From IMCC26077 sp964418325 (lineage in GTDB: Bacteria; Actinomycetota; Actinomycetes; Nanopelagicales; Nanopelagicaceae), in the NCBI GenBank assembly GCA_964418325.1, contig CAYQLC010000022.1, positions 1 to 22,281 on the forward strand: a DNA stretch of 22,281 nucleotides, given 5' to 3'. The position numbers and the translations under genes were made by a program. Shown piece after piece: positions 1-6,798 of the stretch. How positions within the stretch are numbered: position 1 is the stretch's first letter; every line of letters begins with the position of its first letter. The notes under the pieces are model-generated. The model searched no databases, was not told the DNA's origin, and saw only the letters and a program-made list of their open reading frames with translations.

Positions 1-62
1 GGCTCGAACCCGCGACATTCCGGACCACAACCGGATGCTCTACCAGCTGAGCTACGCCCACC
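1..62 (-). tRNA. tRNA-His (GTG), 3' part cut by the window edge
   Basis: Read on the minus strand, the sequence starts with an extra G at position 62 (G-1) followed by a seven-base acceptor strand and T8-A9. The additional 5' G is diagnostic of tRNA-His. The anticodon stem TCCGG/CCGGA encloses the loop TTGTGGT, giving anticodon GTG. The T-loop TTCGAGC is visible next to the window edge. The 3' strands of the T-arm and acceptor stem lie outside the window. It sits 41 bp downstream of orn on the same strand, a neighbourhood I also recall from mycobacteria, so it may be co-transcribed with orn. Confidence 0.95.
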
Positions 63-103
63 ATGGATATGCGGTGCTCATACTACCGGTTTTCAGATGG
101 CGC

Positions 104-667
104 TCACTCGTTGGTTAAGTCACGAAAAATCGAGGCCCGATAGTGCGTTAATTCCGCGATCGAATCACGAACATCCCCAAGGGCGCGGTGATTTCCACTC
201 TTCTCTGGAGCAGAGAAGTAGGCCTTTGGATACCAACGTTTGGCAATTTCCTTGATGGAGGAGACATCAACGCTCCGATAATGCAGGTATTGGTTGACTC
301 GAGGCAGATCGCGTGCGATGAAGTTGCGATCCAACCAAAGGCTATTTCCTGCTAATGGCGCCTTCCCCGCAGGTACGCCGTTACCTTCGAGATACTCCAG
401 GATGATTTCCTCTGCTTGCGAGAGTGACTTGCCGCTCTCGAGCAGTGGAAGCAGTCCTGAATCGGTATGCATCTGTCGCACAAAATCACTCATCTGTTCC
501 AGCGCGCTTGCTGGTGGCTTGATGACCACCTCGACCCCGTCGCCAATCAGATTGAGATTGTCGTCAGTAACTAAAACAGCAATCTCGACAAGCGCGTCGG
601 TGGGAAGGTTCAGCCCGGTCATCTCACAATCGACCCAAATCAACGGCACGCCCTCATTCACCCTCAC
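104..667 (-). CDS. orn: Oligoribonuclease (DEDDh 3'-5' exoribonuclease)
   Basis: Orn degrades 2-5 nt RNA fragments (and pGpG) to mononucleotides in the cytoplasm, the last step of mRNA turnover. The 187-residue product has the usual family length. The first catalytic motif WVDCEMTGL supplies Asp and Glu near residues 13-15, and the HRALGDVRDS segment near residues 160-169 supplies the His and final Asp of the DEDDh set. The longest reading starts at a GTG at 667. GTG codons at 661 and 649 are in frame and either could be the true start, because the conserved core begins only a few residues later. The gene is divergent from pstC, sharing a ~100 bp spacer, and is followed by tRNA-His. Confidence 0.95.
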   Translation of the reverse strand: MRVNEGVPLIWVDCEMTGLNLPTDALVEIAVLVTDDNLNLIGDGVEVVIKPPASALEQMSDFVRQMHTDSGLLPLLESGKSLSQAEEIILEYLEGNGVPAGKAPLAGNSLWLDRNFIARDLPRVNQYLHYRSVDVSSIKEIAKRWYPKAYFSAPEKSGNHRALGDVRDSIAELTHYRASIFRDLTNE

Positions 668-708
668 AATCTACTTGAGCGGTGCGCCGGCACGAGAATT
701 CCCCTTCT

Positions 709-748
709 GTTCACCTTCTTGTAACCAAATTTGGTCGAGCTTGGCTCG
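709..748 (+). promoter_or_regulatory. Putative PHO-box-like direct repeats before pstC
   Basis: GTTCACC at 709-715 and TGTAACC at 720-726 are exactly 11 bp apart, the spacing of the direct-repeat units bound by PhoP/PhoB-type regulators; the first unit matches the actinobacterial PHO-box core. The second unit runs into a perfect 10-bp palindrome CCAAATTTGG (725-734), and CGAGC-TTG-GCTCG (736-748) forms a further small inverted repeat before the pstC start. I see the repeats; phosphate control is inferred from their position in front of the pst operon. The same spacer also holds the orn promoter. No clear -10 box could be assigned. Confidence 0.5.
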
Positions 749-769
749 CTAGTTCGGAAGGCTAGGGGT

Positions 770-1771
770 GTGACGATTGCGGACATCGAGCGGCCAAACC
801 CTGCGCCGACTCCTCGAGTTCTTGAGAGCAAACCACGCCCTTCAGATCGAGTCTTCCGGGCCATCGTTGGTCTAGGTGGCTTTAGCTCTCTCATCATCCT
901 GGGTTTGATTGCTGGCTATCTCTTCTTCCGTGGATACTCGATTCTGCGTAGCGAAGGCCTCTCCTTCATTACAGGCTATGAATGGGTCTCGTCGATTAAT
1001 AGCGATGGCTCTGAAGGCGCCCAAGCATCAACTTATGGTGTGGGCGCGATGCTTATCGGAACCCTCGTGACTGCAGCAATCGCCTTAACAATCGGCGTCC
1101 CGATATCAGTCTTTGCCGCGCTCTACTTAACTTTCTTCGCTCCGCAACGGATCAAAAAAATATTGGTGACGGTTGTTGACTTGATGGCTGCATTCCCATC
1201 AATTCTCTTTGGTCTGTGGGGGCTCTACGTTCTCATGGAACCTGGAATGTATGTCGCCGAATTGCTCAATAAGTACCTCGGATGGATTCCGATTTTTGCC
1301 GTTCCGGTTCCAGTCTTTCTCCGCTCACCATTCATTGCCGGATTAGTACTTGCGGTCATGATTATTCCAATTGTTACCGCAATCTCGCGAGAGATTTTTG
1401 CCCAGACTCCACTCGATCGCATTCAAGCGGCATATGCGCTAGGCGCTTCGAAGTGGGCGATGATCAAGAATGTTGCTTTTCCCTATAGTTACAGTGGTGT
1501 TGTCGGTGGCGCGATGCTCGGCCTTGGGCGAGCGATGGGGGAGACCGTTGCTGTCTTTACCGTTCTCAATATTCTGTATCAAGCAAACTTCAAGATTCTT
1601 CTTGGAGCAGGTGGCAATCTCGCCTCTCACATCATCTTAAAATTCGGTGAAGCGTCGGAGGAAGAAATTAAGGCGCTCATGGCTGCCGGCTTCGTGCTCT
1701 TCTTGATGACTCTTGGCGTCAACATGATCGCGAATGCGATTGTAAGTAAGACAGGGCGACGCGGACGATGA
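770..1771 (+). CDS. pstC: Phosphate ABC transporter permease PstC
   Basis: PstC is one of the two inner-membrane subunits of the PstSCAB phosphate importer. The product is hydrophobic with about six membrane spans; the first covers roughly residues 34-56. The permease coupling loop is seen as QAAYALGASKWAMIKNVAFP, followed by the G-R-A-M-G-E-T motif typical of PstC/PstA. I place the start at GTG 770 because GGAAGG at 756-761 lies 8 nt upstream; an in-frame TTG at 731 would add 13 residues but overlaps the regulatory palindromes. This gives 333 residues, normal for the family. The stop overlaps the pstA start (ATGA), so translation is probably coupled. Confidence 0.96.
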   Translation: MTIADIERPNPAPTPRVLESKPRPSDRVFRAIVGLGGFSSLIILGLIAGYLFFRGYSILRSEGLSFITGYEWVSSINSDGSEGAQASTYGVGAMLIGTLVTAAIALTIGVPISVFAALYLTFFAPQRIKKILVTVVDLMAAFPSILFGLWGLYVLMEPGMYVAELLNKYLGWIPIFAVPVPVFLRSPFIAGLVLAVMIIPIVTAISREIFAQTPLDRIQAAYALGASKWAMIKNVAFPYSYSGVVGGAMLGLGRAMGETVAVFTVLNILYQANFKILLGAGGNLASHIILKFGEASEEEIKALMAAGFVLFLMTLGVNMIANAIVSKTGRRGR

Positions 1772-2808
1772 CAACAACGACTCCGATCAGACCCTGGCGT
1801 CCAACCAAGCGTGACTACACGCTTCAACTCGCTATTCTCTTTGGGAGCGTTCTCGCCTCTTATCTCGTCATTGCCAACACGGGATTCGAGGGGCGCCTTC
1901 CCTTTGTAATCTTCTTTGGAATTATCTCTATCACTGCCCTTGCAATTCTCTCGGGGATCCGACGCGGCAAAGAGGCTGCCAAAGATGCTGTGATGGCAGG
2001 TGCGGCATACACGGGAATCTTCGCCCTTTTATTGCCAGTAGTTTCAATTCTCTGGACAGTTATCTCCCGAGGTACTGCTGCGATTTACAGTGGCTTTTTC
2101 ACTAACGATATGGCGCAAGACCCCTTCTCATCTCCGTTGGATGCTGGTGGAATCAAGCATGCGCTTATTGGCACAGTGTGGTTGATTGCCATTGCGCTCA
2201 TAATCTCGGTTCCACTTGGAATCCTGACCGCGCTCTATCTCACGGAAATTAAAGGACCAGGCTCATCGATGATTCGATTCCTCGTCCAGGCGATGAGTGG
2301 AATTCCCTCTATCGTTGCCGGTCTCTTTATCTACTCTGCGCTTATCTCAGGAACAGGTCGTGGTTTCTCTGGATTTATGGGCGCGCTCGCACTCTCGATT
2401 TTGATGATTCCTACGGTAGCCCGAACCTCGGAAGAGGTGCTCAAACTTGTTCCAGCAGAGTATCGCGAAGCAGGCCTTGCCCTCGGTGCGACTCAGTGGA
2501 AGACCGTTGCGTTAGTGGTTATTCCTGCCGCAAAGAGCGGATTGGTAACTGCGGTGATTCTCGGCGTTGCACGTATCGCAGGTGAAACCGCACCGCTGCT
2601 TTTCACAACCGGCGGCGCTGACGACACCAATCTCAATCCACTCGATGGAAATATGGGTTCGATTCCGTTTTACATCTGGAAGGCATTGATTGATGGCTCA
2701 CCTGAGGCAGCATCTCGCGCGTGGGCCGGAATCTTCATCTTGATGCTGGCAGTGCTATCGCTCTTTGCGTTGGCACGCTATCTCTCCCGAGCAAAGAGCG
2801 TTAAATGA
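1768..2808 (+). CDS. pstA: Phosphate ABC transporter permease PstA
   Basis: This is the second permease subunit of the Pst importer. At 346 residues it is longer than the roughly 280-300 of many PstA proteins: two extra hydrophobic spans lie at about residues 17-37 and 43-62, ahead of the conserved core. I believe such an N-terminal addition is common in actinobacterial PstA. The coupling loop appears as EAGLALGATQWKTVALVVIP, followed by G-V-A-R-I-A-G-E-T-A-P-L-L. It overlaps pstC by 4 bp at its start, and its stop overlaps the longest possible pstB start in the same way. Confidence 0.96.
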   Translation: MTTTTPIRPWRPTKRDYTLQLAILFGSVLASYLVIANTGFEGRLPFVIFFGIISITALAILSGIRRGKEAAKDAVMAGAAYTGIFALLLPVVSILWTVISRGTAAIYSGFFTNDMAQDPFSSPLDAGGIKHALIGTVWLIAIALIISVPLGILTALYLTEIKGPGSSMIRFLVQAMSGIPSIVAGLFIYSALISGTGRGFSGFMGALALSILMIPTVARTSEEVLKLVPAEYREAGLALGATQWKTVALVVIPAAKSGLVTAVILGVARIAGETAPLLFTTGGADDTNLNPLDGNMGSIPFYIWKALIDGSPEAASRAWAGIFILMLAVLSLFALARYLSRAKSVK

Positions 2809-2834
2809 GTACCAACGAAAAAGAGGACGGTTCG

Positions 2835-3716
2835 ATGAACTCCACAGTGACTCCAACACCAGCAAGCGCTCAAAGTGGTGCGCGCACTTCAAGTTTAGGA
2901 GATGTCGCTACCGCATCAGCGGCCTCACGTACTCGAATCGAGCAACCTGTCGGTAGTGGGTTAGAGGCGCGAAACGTGCACGCCTGGTTCGGTAAGTATC
3001 ACGCGATTTCAGATATGTCATTAGATTTTCCTACCGGAACTGTTACTGCGCTGATTGGACCCTCTGGCTGCGGAAAATCAACATTTCTTCGCACCTTGAA
3101 TCGGATGCATGAATTCATCCCTGGCGCCGCGATGGCTGGAGAAGTTCTTCTTCATGGAAAAGATATTTACGCTCCAGGAACTGACGTCACAAAGATTCGC
3201 CTCAAGATAGGCATGGTCTTCCAGAAGCCAAACCCATTCCCATCGATGACTATTGGTGAGAACGTCCTTGCTGGAATCAAATTGGCCCAACTCAAGGTCG
3301 CCAATAAGAATGAATTGATGGAAGAGTGCCTAGAGCGCGCCGGCTTGTGGAATGAGGTAAAAGATCGCCTCAATCAACCCGGTGGCTCACTCTCTGGAGG
3401 TCAACAACAGCGCCTGTGCATTGCGCGCTCACTTGCTGTTCGACCTGAGGTGCTCTTGATGGACGAACCATGTTCAGCTCTTGATCCAGGTTCAACGTTG
3501 AAGATTGAAGAGACAATCTCAGAGCTTGCCAAGTCGATGACCATAATTATCGTGACTCATAACATGCAGCAAGCTGCCCGCGTCTCGGACTACACCGCTT
3601 TCTTACTCTCTGAGGGTGGCCCAGGGCAGATAGTGGAGTTCGCTCCAACTCGCGAAATCTTCACGCGACCCAAAGATAAGCGAACCGAAAACTACGTGAC
3701 AGGTCGCTTCGGTTAA
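2835..3716 (+). CDS. pstB: Phosphate ABC transporter ATPase PstB
   Basis: PstB hydrolyses ATP on the cytoplasmic face to drive phosphate import through PstC/PstA. Numbered from ATG 2835, Walker A is GPSGCGKST (75-83), the signature is LSGGQ (186-190), Walker B is VLLMDEPCSALDP and the H-loop is IIIVTHNMQQ. Two starts are possible: ATG 2805 overlaps the pstA stop in an ATGA, while ATG 2835 has GAGG 8 nt upstream. I prefer 2835 (293 residues) but coupled initiation at 2805 is plausible. Either way, about 40-50 Ser/Thr/Ala-rich residues precede the ABC core that normally begins the protein. This tail has no motif I recognise. Confidence 0.96.
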   Translation: MNSTVTPTPASAQSGARTSSLGDVATASAASRTRIEQPVGSGLEARNVHAWFGKYHAISDMSLDFPTGTVTALIGPSGCGKSTFLRTLNRMHEFIPGAAMAGEVLLHGKDIYAPGTDVTKIRLKIGMVFQKPNPFPSMTIGENVLAGIKLAQLKVANKNELMEECLERAGLWNEVKDRLNQPGGSLSGGQQQRLCIARSLAVRPEVLLMDEPCSALDPGSTLKIEETISELAKSMTIIIVTHNMQQAARVSDYTAFLLSEGGPGQIVEFAPTREIFTRPKDKRTENYVTGRFG

Positions 3717-3726
3717 TTCACCGGAA

Positions 3727-3791
3727 GTTCACTAAGACGTAATTTCGCGTTAGTCCGAAATACCCCTCTAGTTACTTTTTCTTTCTATTCT
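3727..3791 (+). promoter_or_regulatory. Possible separate pstS promoter with 11-bp repeats
   Basis: The 117-bp pstB-pstS gap holds GTTCACT (3727), CGTAATT (3738) and GTTAGTC (3749), each 11 bp apart. Only the first is close to the PHO-box core. TATTCT at 3786-3791 fits a TANNNT -10 element about 43 nt before the pstS start. A second promoter would allow the binding protein to be made in excess over the membrane subunits, as in other Pst systems. The matches are weak, so this is a suggestion from spacing and location only. Confidence 0.3.
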
Positions 3792-3833
3792 TCAGAAGAC
3801 ATGAAAACACGAACAACCTACGGAGGAAAATTA

Positions 3834-5009
3834 ATGAAGAAGTCGCTCGCAATATTTGCAAGTGCGGCAATTCTCTCCTCGCTCGTTGCAGCTCCTGCAC
3901 AAGCGAAAGATGTGAAATTAACTGGTGGTGGCGCAACCTTCGCAGCCCCACTTCTTGATAAGTGCAAAGGTGAATTTGCCACTGCGACGGGTGATTCCTA
4001 CACCTACGCTTCGCTTGGTTCGGGTGCAGGTCGCTCCGGATGGGATAAGGGTGATTTTGACTTCGGCTGGACAGATACTCCACACGCCGCTCCGAAAGAT
4101 CCAAATACGATTCACGTCCCAGTGGTTGCAGCCCCAGTTGCTGTGATTTACAACGTCCCTGGCGTAGATGAGCAAGTTAATCTCTCACCAGAAATCATTG
4201 CAGAAATCTTTTCTCGCAAGATCACGATGTGGAATGACCCAAAGATTCGCAAAGAAAACAACAAACAGATCAAAACCCCAGTATTCAAGACTCAGAAGAT
4301 AAAGACGAAAGTCAAGGGAAAGAACGTCACTCGAACAGTTATCGCTACAAACAAAAAGGGTCAACCAATCGTTGGCTCCTACAAGACTGAGACTGTCGAA
4401 ATTGATTTCCCGAAGCTACCAATAGTTGTGGTCTACCGCTCCGATTCCTCTGGAACTAGCGGAGTCTTTACTAACTTCCTCGCAGCGATGGCGCCTTCAA
4501 TCTGGACCAAGCCTGGAAATAATGACTTCACTGCCTCCTTCCCAGGGCAAATTAACGATGCAGCAAACTTCGGAGCGCTACAGGGTGCTAAAGGGTCTGA
4601 GCAGACCGTGCCTTTGGCTGCGCGGATCGCTGGCTCAATCACCTACGCCGAGTCGGCCTACGCCAAGCAGAACAATTTGCCGGTAGCCAAGGTGAAGAAC
4701 AATGCGGGTAACTATGTTGGCCCTACAGCGGCTGGTGTTTCAGCATTCTTGGGATCAGCAAAGACTAATCCCAATGGAACATTGACTCTCGATTACAAAA
4801 CGACAAACCCAGCAGCCTATGAGTTAGGAACCACTTCGTACGCGTTGGTCTCTACTTCCTACAAAGATGCGGCAAAGGGTGAAGCGGTCAAGGGCTTGAT
4901 GACCTATGTCCTTAATGAATGTGCCAAGAAATTCCCTGAGACTGAGTTCGCGGTGATTGATGGTCCACTCAAGGCCTTCAACGAAGCCCAAATCGCAAAG
5001 ATCAAATAA
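3834..5009 (+). CDS. pstS: Periplasmic/secreted phosphate-binding protein PstS
   Basis: PstS captures extracellular phosphate and hands it to PstC/PstA. The start ATG 3834 has a strong GGAGG 7 nt upstream; an in-frame ATG at 3801 would add 11 residues ahead of the signal peptide. Residues 1-24 form a Sec signal peptide ending A-P-A-Q-A. There is no lipobox Cys at the cleavage site, so this looks like a type I signal peptide rather than a lipoprotein, unlike many actinobacterial PstS. Phosphate-binding motifs GGGATFAAPL and RSDSSGTSGVF are present. Between WNDPKI and the second motif lie about 63 residues where I would expect about 20: a strongly basic, Lys/Thr-rich insertion (about residues 139-185). 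The product is 391 residues long. Confidence 0.94.
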   Translation: MKKSLAIFASAAILSSLVAAPAQAKDVKLTGGGATFAAPLLDKCKGEFATATGDSYTYASLGSGAGRSGWDKGDFDFGWTDTPHAAPKDPNTIHVPVVAAPVAVIYNVPGVDEQVNLSPEIIAEIFSRKITMWNDPKIRKENNKQIKTPVFKTQKIKTKVKGKNVTRTVIATNKKGQPIVGSYKTETVEIDFPKLPIVVVYRSDSSGTSGVFTNFLAAMAPSIWTKPGNNDFTASFPGQINDAANFGALQGAKGSEQTVPLAARIAGSITYAESAYAKQNNLPVAKVKNNAGNYVGPTAAGVSAFLGSAKTNPNGTLTLDYKTTNPAAYELGTTSYALVSTSYKDAAKGEAVKGLMTYVLNECAKKFPETEFAVIDGPLKAFNEAQIAKIK

Positions 5010-5030
5010 CTCAAAGTTAAACAGTAAGTT

Positions 5031-5061
5031 ACTGCCGCCTAGATTACTAGGCGGCAGTTTT
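5031..5061 (+). terminator. Rho-independent terminator of the pst operon
   Basis: A perfect 12-bp stem, ACTGCCGCCTAG (5031-5042) and CTAGGCGGCAGT (5047-5058), closes on an ATTA loop and runs into TTTT-C-TT. It lies 21 bp after the pstS stop. On the minus strand, where the regulator gene ends at 5063, the hairpin lacks a following T-run, so it chiefly serves the plus strand. Confidence 0.92.
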
Positions 5062-5062
5062 C

Positions 5063-5791
5063 TTATGCGGACAGATTTTGGGTACTCGGATTAGATTCGA
5101 TGCTAGCAAGGCGAAATCCAACGCTTCGAACGACATCAATGACATCCGGGCCGCCATTACGTTTGATTTTGCTCCGGAGTTGTTGAGCATAGTTTTCGAC
5201 ATTACCGGCGGATGACTCGCGCAGTGCTGATACTGCGACCAATACTTGCTCCTTGGAGAATACTCGTTGTGGATTTTCCATTAGCAATTGCAAAAATCGA
5301 TATTCGGAATTGGTAAGAAGGATTTCCTTATCGCCAATCTTAAAAAGATGCTCGGCTAGATCAAGCGATAAGTTCTCCCAAGTAAGTAAAGTCTTTCGAG
5401 GCGCACGCTGGCTTTCTCCCCGCTTCATTTGTTGGGTTACTCTCGAAATCAAAATTCGCTGCTCGATTGGTTTAGTTACATAATCATCTGCACCTGCCCC
5501 CAAAGCCAACTCTTCATCCACCACTTCATCCCGATGAGTGATGAAGAGAATTGGGACAGTGGAGAGAGCACGAATCTGCCGACAGATTTCGAGAGCTTCG
5601 AGCGGAGCATGTCCAAGATGGATCAGAACAATGCTGTAATCGCGAATCGGGAAGATCTCACGGGCCTCCTGGGGCGATGAGATGTCAAAGACCGAAAATC
5701 CCAAAACCTCAAGGTGTAATTTGATATCGAGCCGGTCCGCTCCATCATCTTCAATCAGGAGTGCATTGGGTTTGGGCTCTTCGGTCGTCAC
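5063..5791 (-). CDS. OmpR/PhoB-type regulator with degenerate receiver domain (His at phospho-Asp site)
   Basis: The 242-residue protein has a receiver domain (about 8-125) and a C-terminal winged-helix DNA-binding domain (about 140-235, ending D-V-V-R-S-V-G-F-R-L). The acidic pair D15-D16, T85 and K107 of the receiver pocket are kept, but the phospho-acceptor Asp is replaced by His58 (I-V-L-I-H-L-G-H); the codon reads CAT. It therefore should not accept phosphate in the usual way and may work constitutively or through another signal. The start is GTG 5791, with GAGG 7 nt upstream. It converges on pstS and diverges from a LuxR-type gene; no kinase gene is adjacent. Control of pst is possible from location but unproven. 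Confidence 0.9.
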   Translation of the reverse strand: MTTEEPKPNALLIEDDGADRLDIKLHLEVLGFSVFDISSPQEAREIFPIRDYSIVLIHLGHAPLEALEICRQIRALSTVPILFITHRDEVVDEELALGAGADDYVTKPIEQRILISRVTQQMKRGESQRAPRKTLLTWENLSLDLAEHLFKIGDKEILLTNSEYRFLQLLMENPQRVFSKEQVLVAVSALRESSAGNVENYAQQLRSKIKRNGGPDVIDVVRSVGFRLASIESNPSTQNLSA

Positions 5792-5936
5792 AGGTGCACC
5801 TCATGCCCAGGGGGATAAACGCGTGGATTTGGAGCATACAACACGAACATTCCTTGTCCGGCCATTTGCGCGCAAACAGGGAGATAAAGGACCTAGAAGC
5901 ACTAGGTTCCGAGCAATATCCCAAAAAGGGGGGCTC
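5792..5936. promoter_or_regulatory. Divergent promoter region with two inverted repeats
   Basis: This spacer between two divergent regulator genes holds a perfect 12-bp palindrome, TTTGCGCGCAAA (5865-5876), and a perfect 6-bp inverted repeat, ACCTAG-AAGCA-CTAGGT (5891-5907). With one bulged base the latter extends outward to GGA/TTCC. Both are the right size for dimer operators, and the second lies 29 nt before the LuxR-type start, where it could also form an mRNA hairpin. No confident -35/-10 pair was found. Autoregulation by either neighbour is an inference. Confidence 0.45.
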
Positions 5937-6632
5937 GTGATCTCCAATTTGAGACGTATATGTCAGCACCTTGCGAGTGAACATACTTTTGATAGCGCCA
6001 TCGACAATCTCGCTCTGAATGCATGCACATCTGGTAAGCCTTCCCGGATTTATGTTGGAAGAGCGGACGAGGCGACCGGGTTTGTCCAGCTAGCAAGTTC
6101 GGGGTTCGAATCAACTTCTATCTCAATTGACCAATATCAATACGAATTCTTGCCTAAATTTTTAGACGGAGCATTACAAAAGTCTCAAGTGAGAATAATT
6201 CCTCACGACCATGAATATCAATCAAAATTTAAAAAACATGTAGGTGAGATGGATGACACCAAGTGGAAAGCCACGACATTTTTAACTCCTTCTGATAGTC
6301 ATTTGGTAGCCATCTCCTCCGAAAGTAAAGCTAGAAAAGATGATAAATCGCGCGAGTATTTTGAGACGCTCAATTCAATTTTGAGTATCTATCTGACCTC
6401 ATTCAAGAAAATGGCTCAAACCGGCAAAGGGAGTCATGGCAACCGGGCAGATCGCTATCTTGGCGAAAAATTGACCGAGCGGCAGACGCTAATTCTCCAG
6501 TTGATTAGAGCACGCCACACCAACAAAGTCATCGCCGATCGGATGGGTTATTCCGAGTCCCTAATCCGCCAAGAGAGCGTCATGATTTATAAGAAGTTGG
6601 GGGTTTCGGGACGTAAGGATTTGCAGGAGTAG
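5937..6632 (+). CDS. LuxR-family (GerE) transcriptional regulator with GAF-like N-terminus
   Basis: The C-terminal part (about 170-231) is a LuxR/GerE helix-turn-helix: L-T-E-R-Q-T-L-I-L-Q-L-I, then N-K-V-I-A-D-R-M-G-Y-S-E-S-L-I-R-Q, ending I-Y-K-K-L-G-V-S-G-R. The N-terminal ~150 residues have no receiver Asp and loosely resemble a GAF-type sensor fold; I do not recognise a ligand. Although the frame stays open back to 5682, that would run 110 bp antisense into the neighbouring regulator. GTG 5937 has AAGGGGGG a few bases upstream and fits the protein's start, giving 231 residues. Bases around 6100-6380 are more AT-rich than in neighbouring genes. It is divergent from the degenerate-receiver regulator, and the two may act as a pair. 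Confidence 0.85.
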   Translation: MISNLRRICQHLASEHTFDSAIDNLALNACTSGKPSRIYVGRADEATGFVQLASSGFESTSISIDQYQYEFLPKFLDGALQKSQVRIIPHDHEYQSKFKKHVGEMDDTKWKATTFLTPSDSHLVAISSESKARKDDKSREYFETLNSILSIYLTSFKKMAQTGKGSHGNRADRYLGEKLTERQTLILQLIRARHTNKVIADRMGYSESLIRQESVMIYKKLGVSGRKDLQE

Positions 6633-6642
6633 CAATCTAGTG

Positions 6643-6716
6643 CGCGCCCGGCAGGAATCGAACCTGCGACAACCCGCTTAGAAGGCGGGTGCTCTATCCG
6701 ACTGAGCTACGGGCGC
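6643..6716 (-). tRNA. tRNA-Arg (TCT)
   Basis: Read on the minus strand, the acceptor strands GCGCCCG and CGGGCGC pair over all 7 bp. The anticodon stem CCCGC/GCGGG encloses CTTCTAA, giving anticodon TCT (AGA codons). The T-arm is GCAGG-TTCGATT-CCTGC. The discriminator is G73 and CCA is not encoded. Its 3' end lies only 10 bp from the stop of the converging LuxR-type gene. Confidence 0.97.
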
Positions 6717-6798
6717 CAGGGATTTATAAGAGTGCTCCTTTAGTCAGGAGAATGGTATCGGTTCATCGGTGCGACCATTGAAGCGATAAAGTGGCGCC

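Noticed and set aside
294..752. 152-codon open frame on the plus strand opposite orn
   Set aside because: It is antisense to a well-supported oligoribonuclease gene, has Ser/Arg-rich composition typical of shadow frames, and shows no domain.
5682..5936. N-terminal extension of the LuxR-type regulator to 5682
   Set aside because: It would overlap the start of the divergent regulator by 110 bp and has no ribosome site, while GTG 5937 has AAGGGGGG just upstream.
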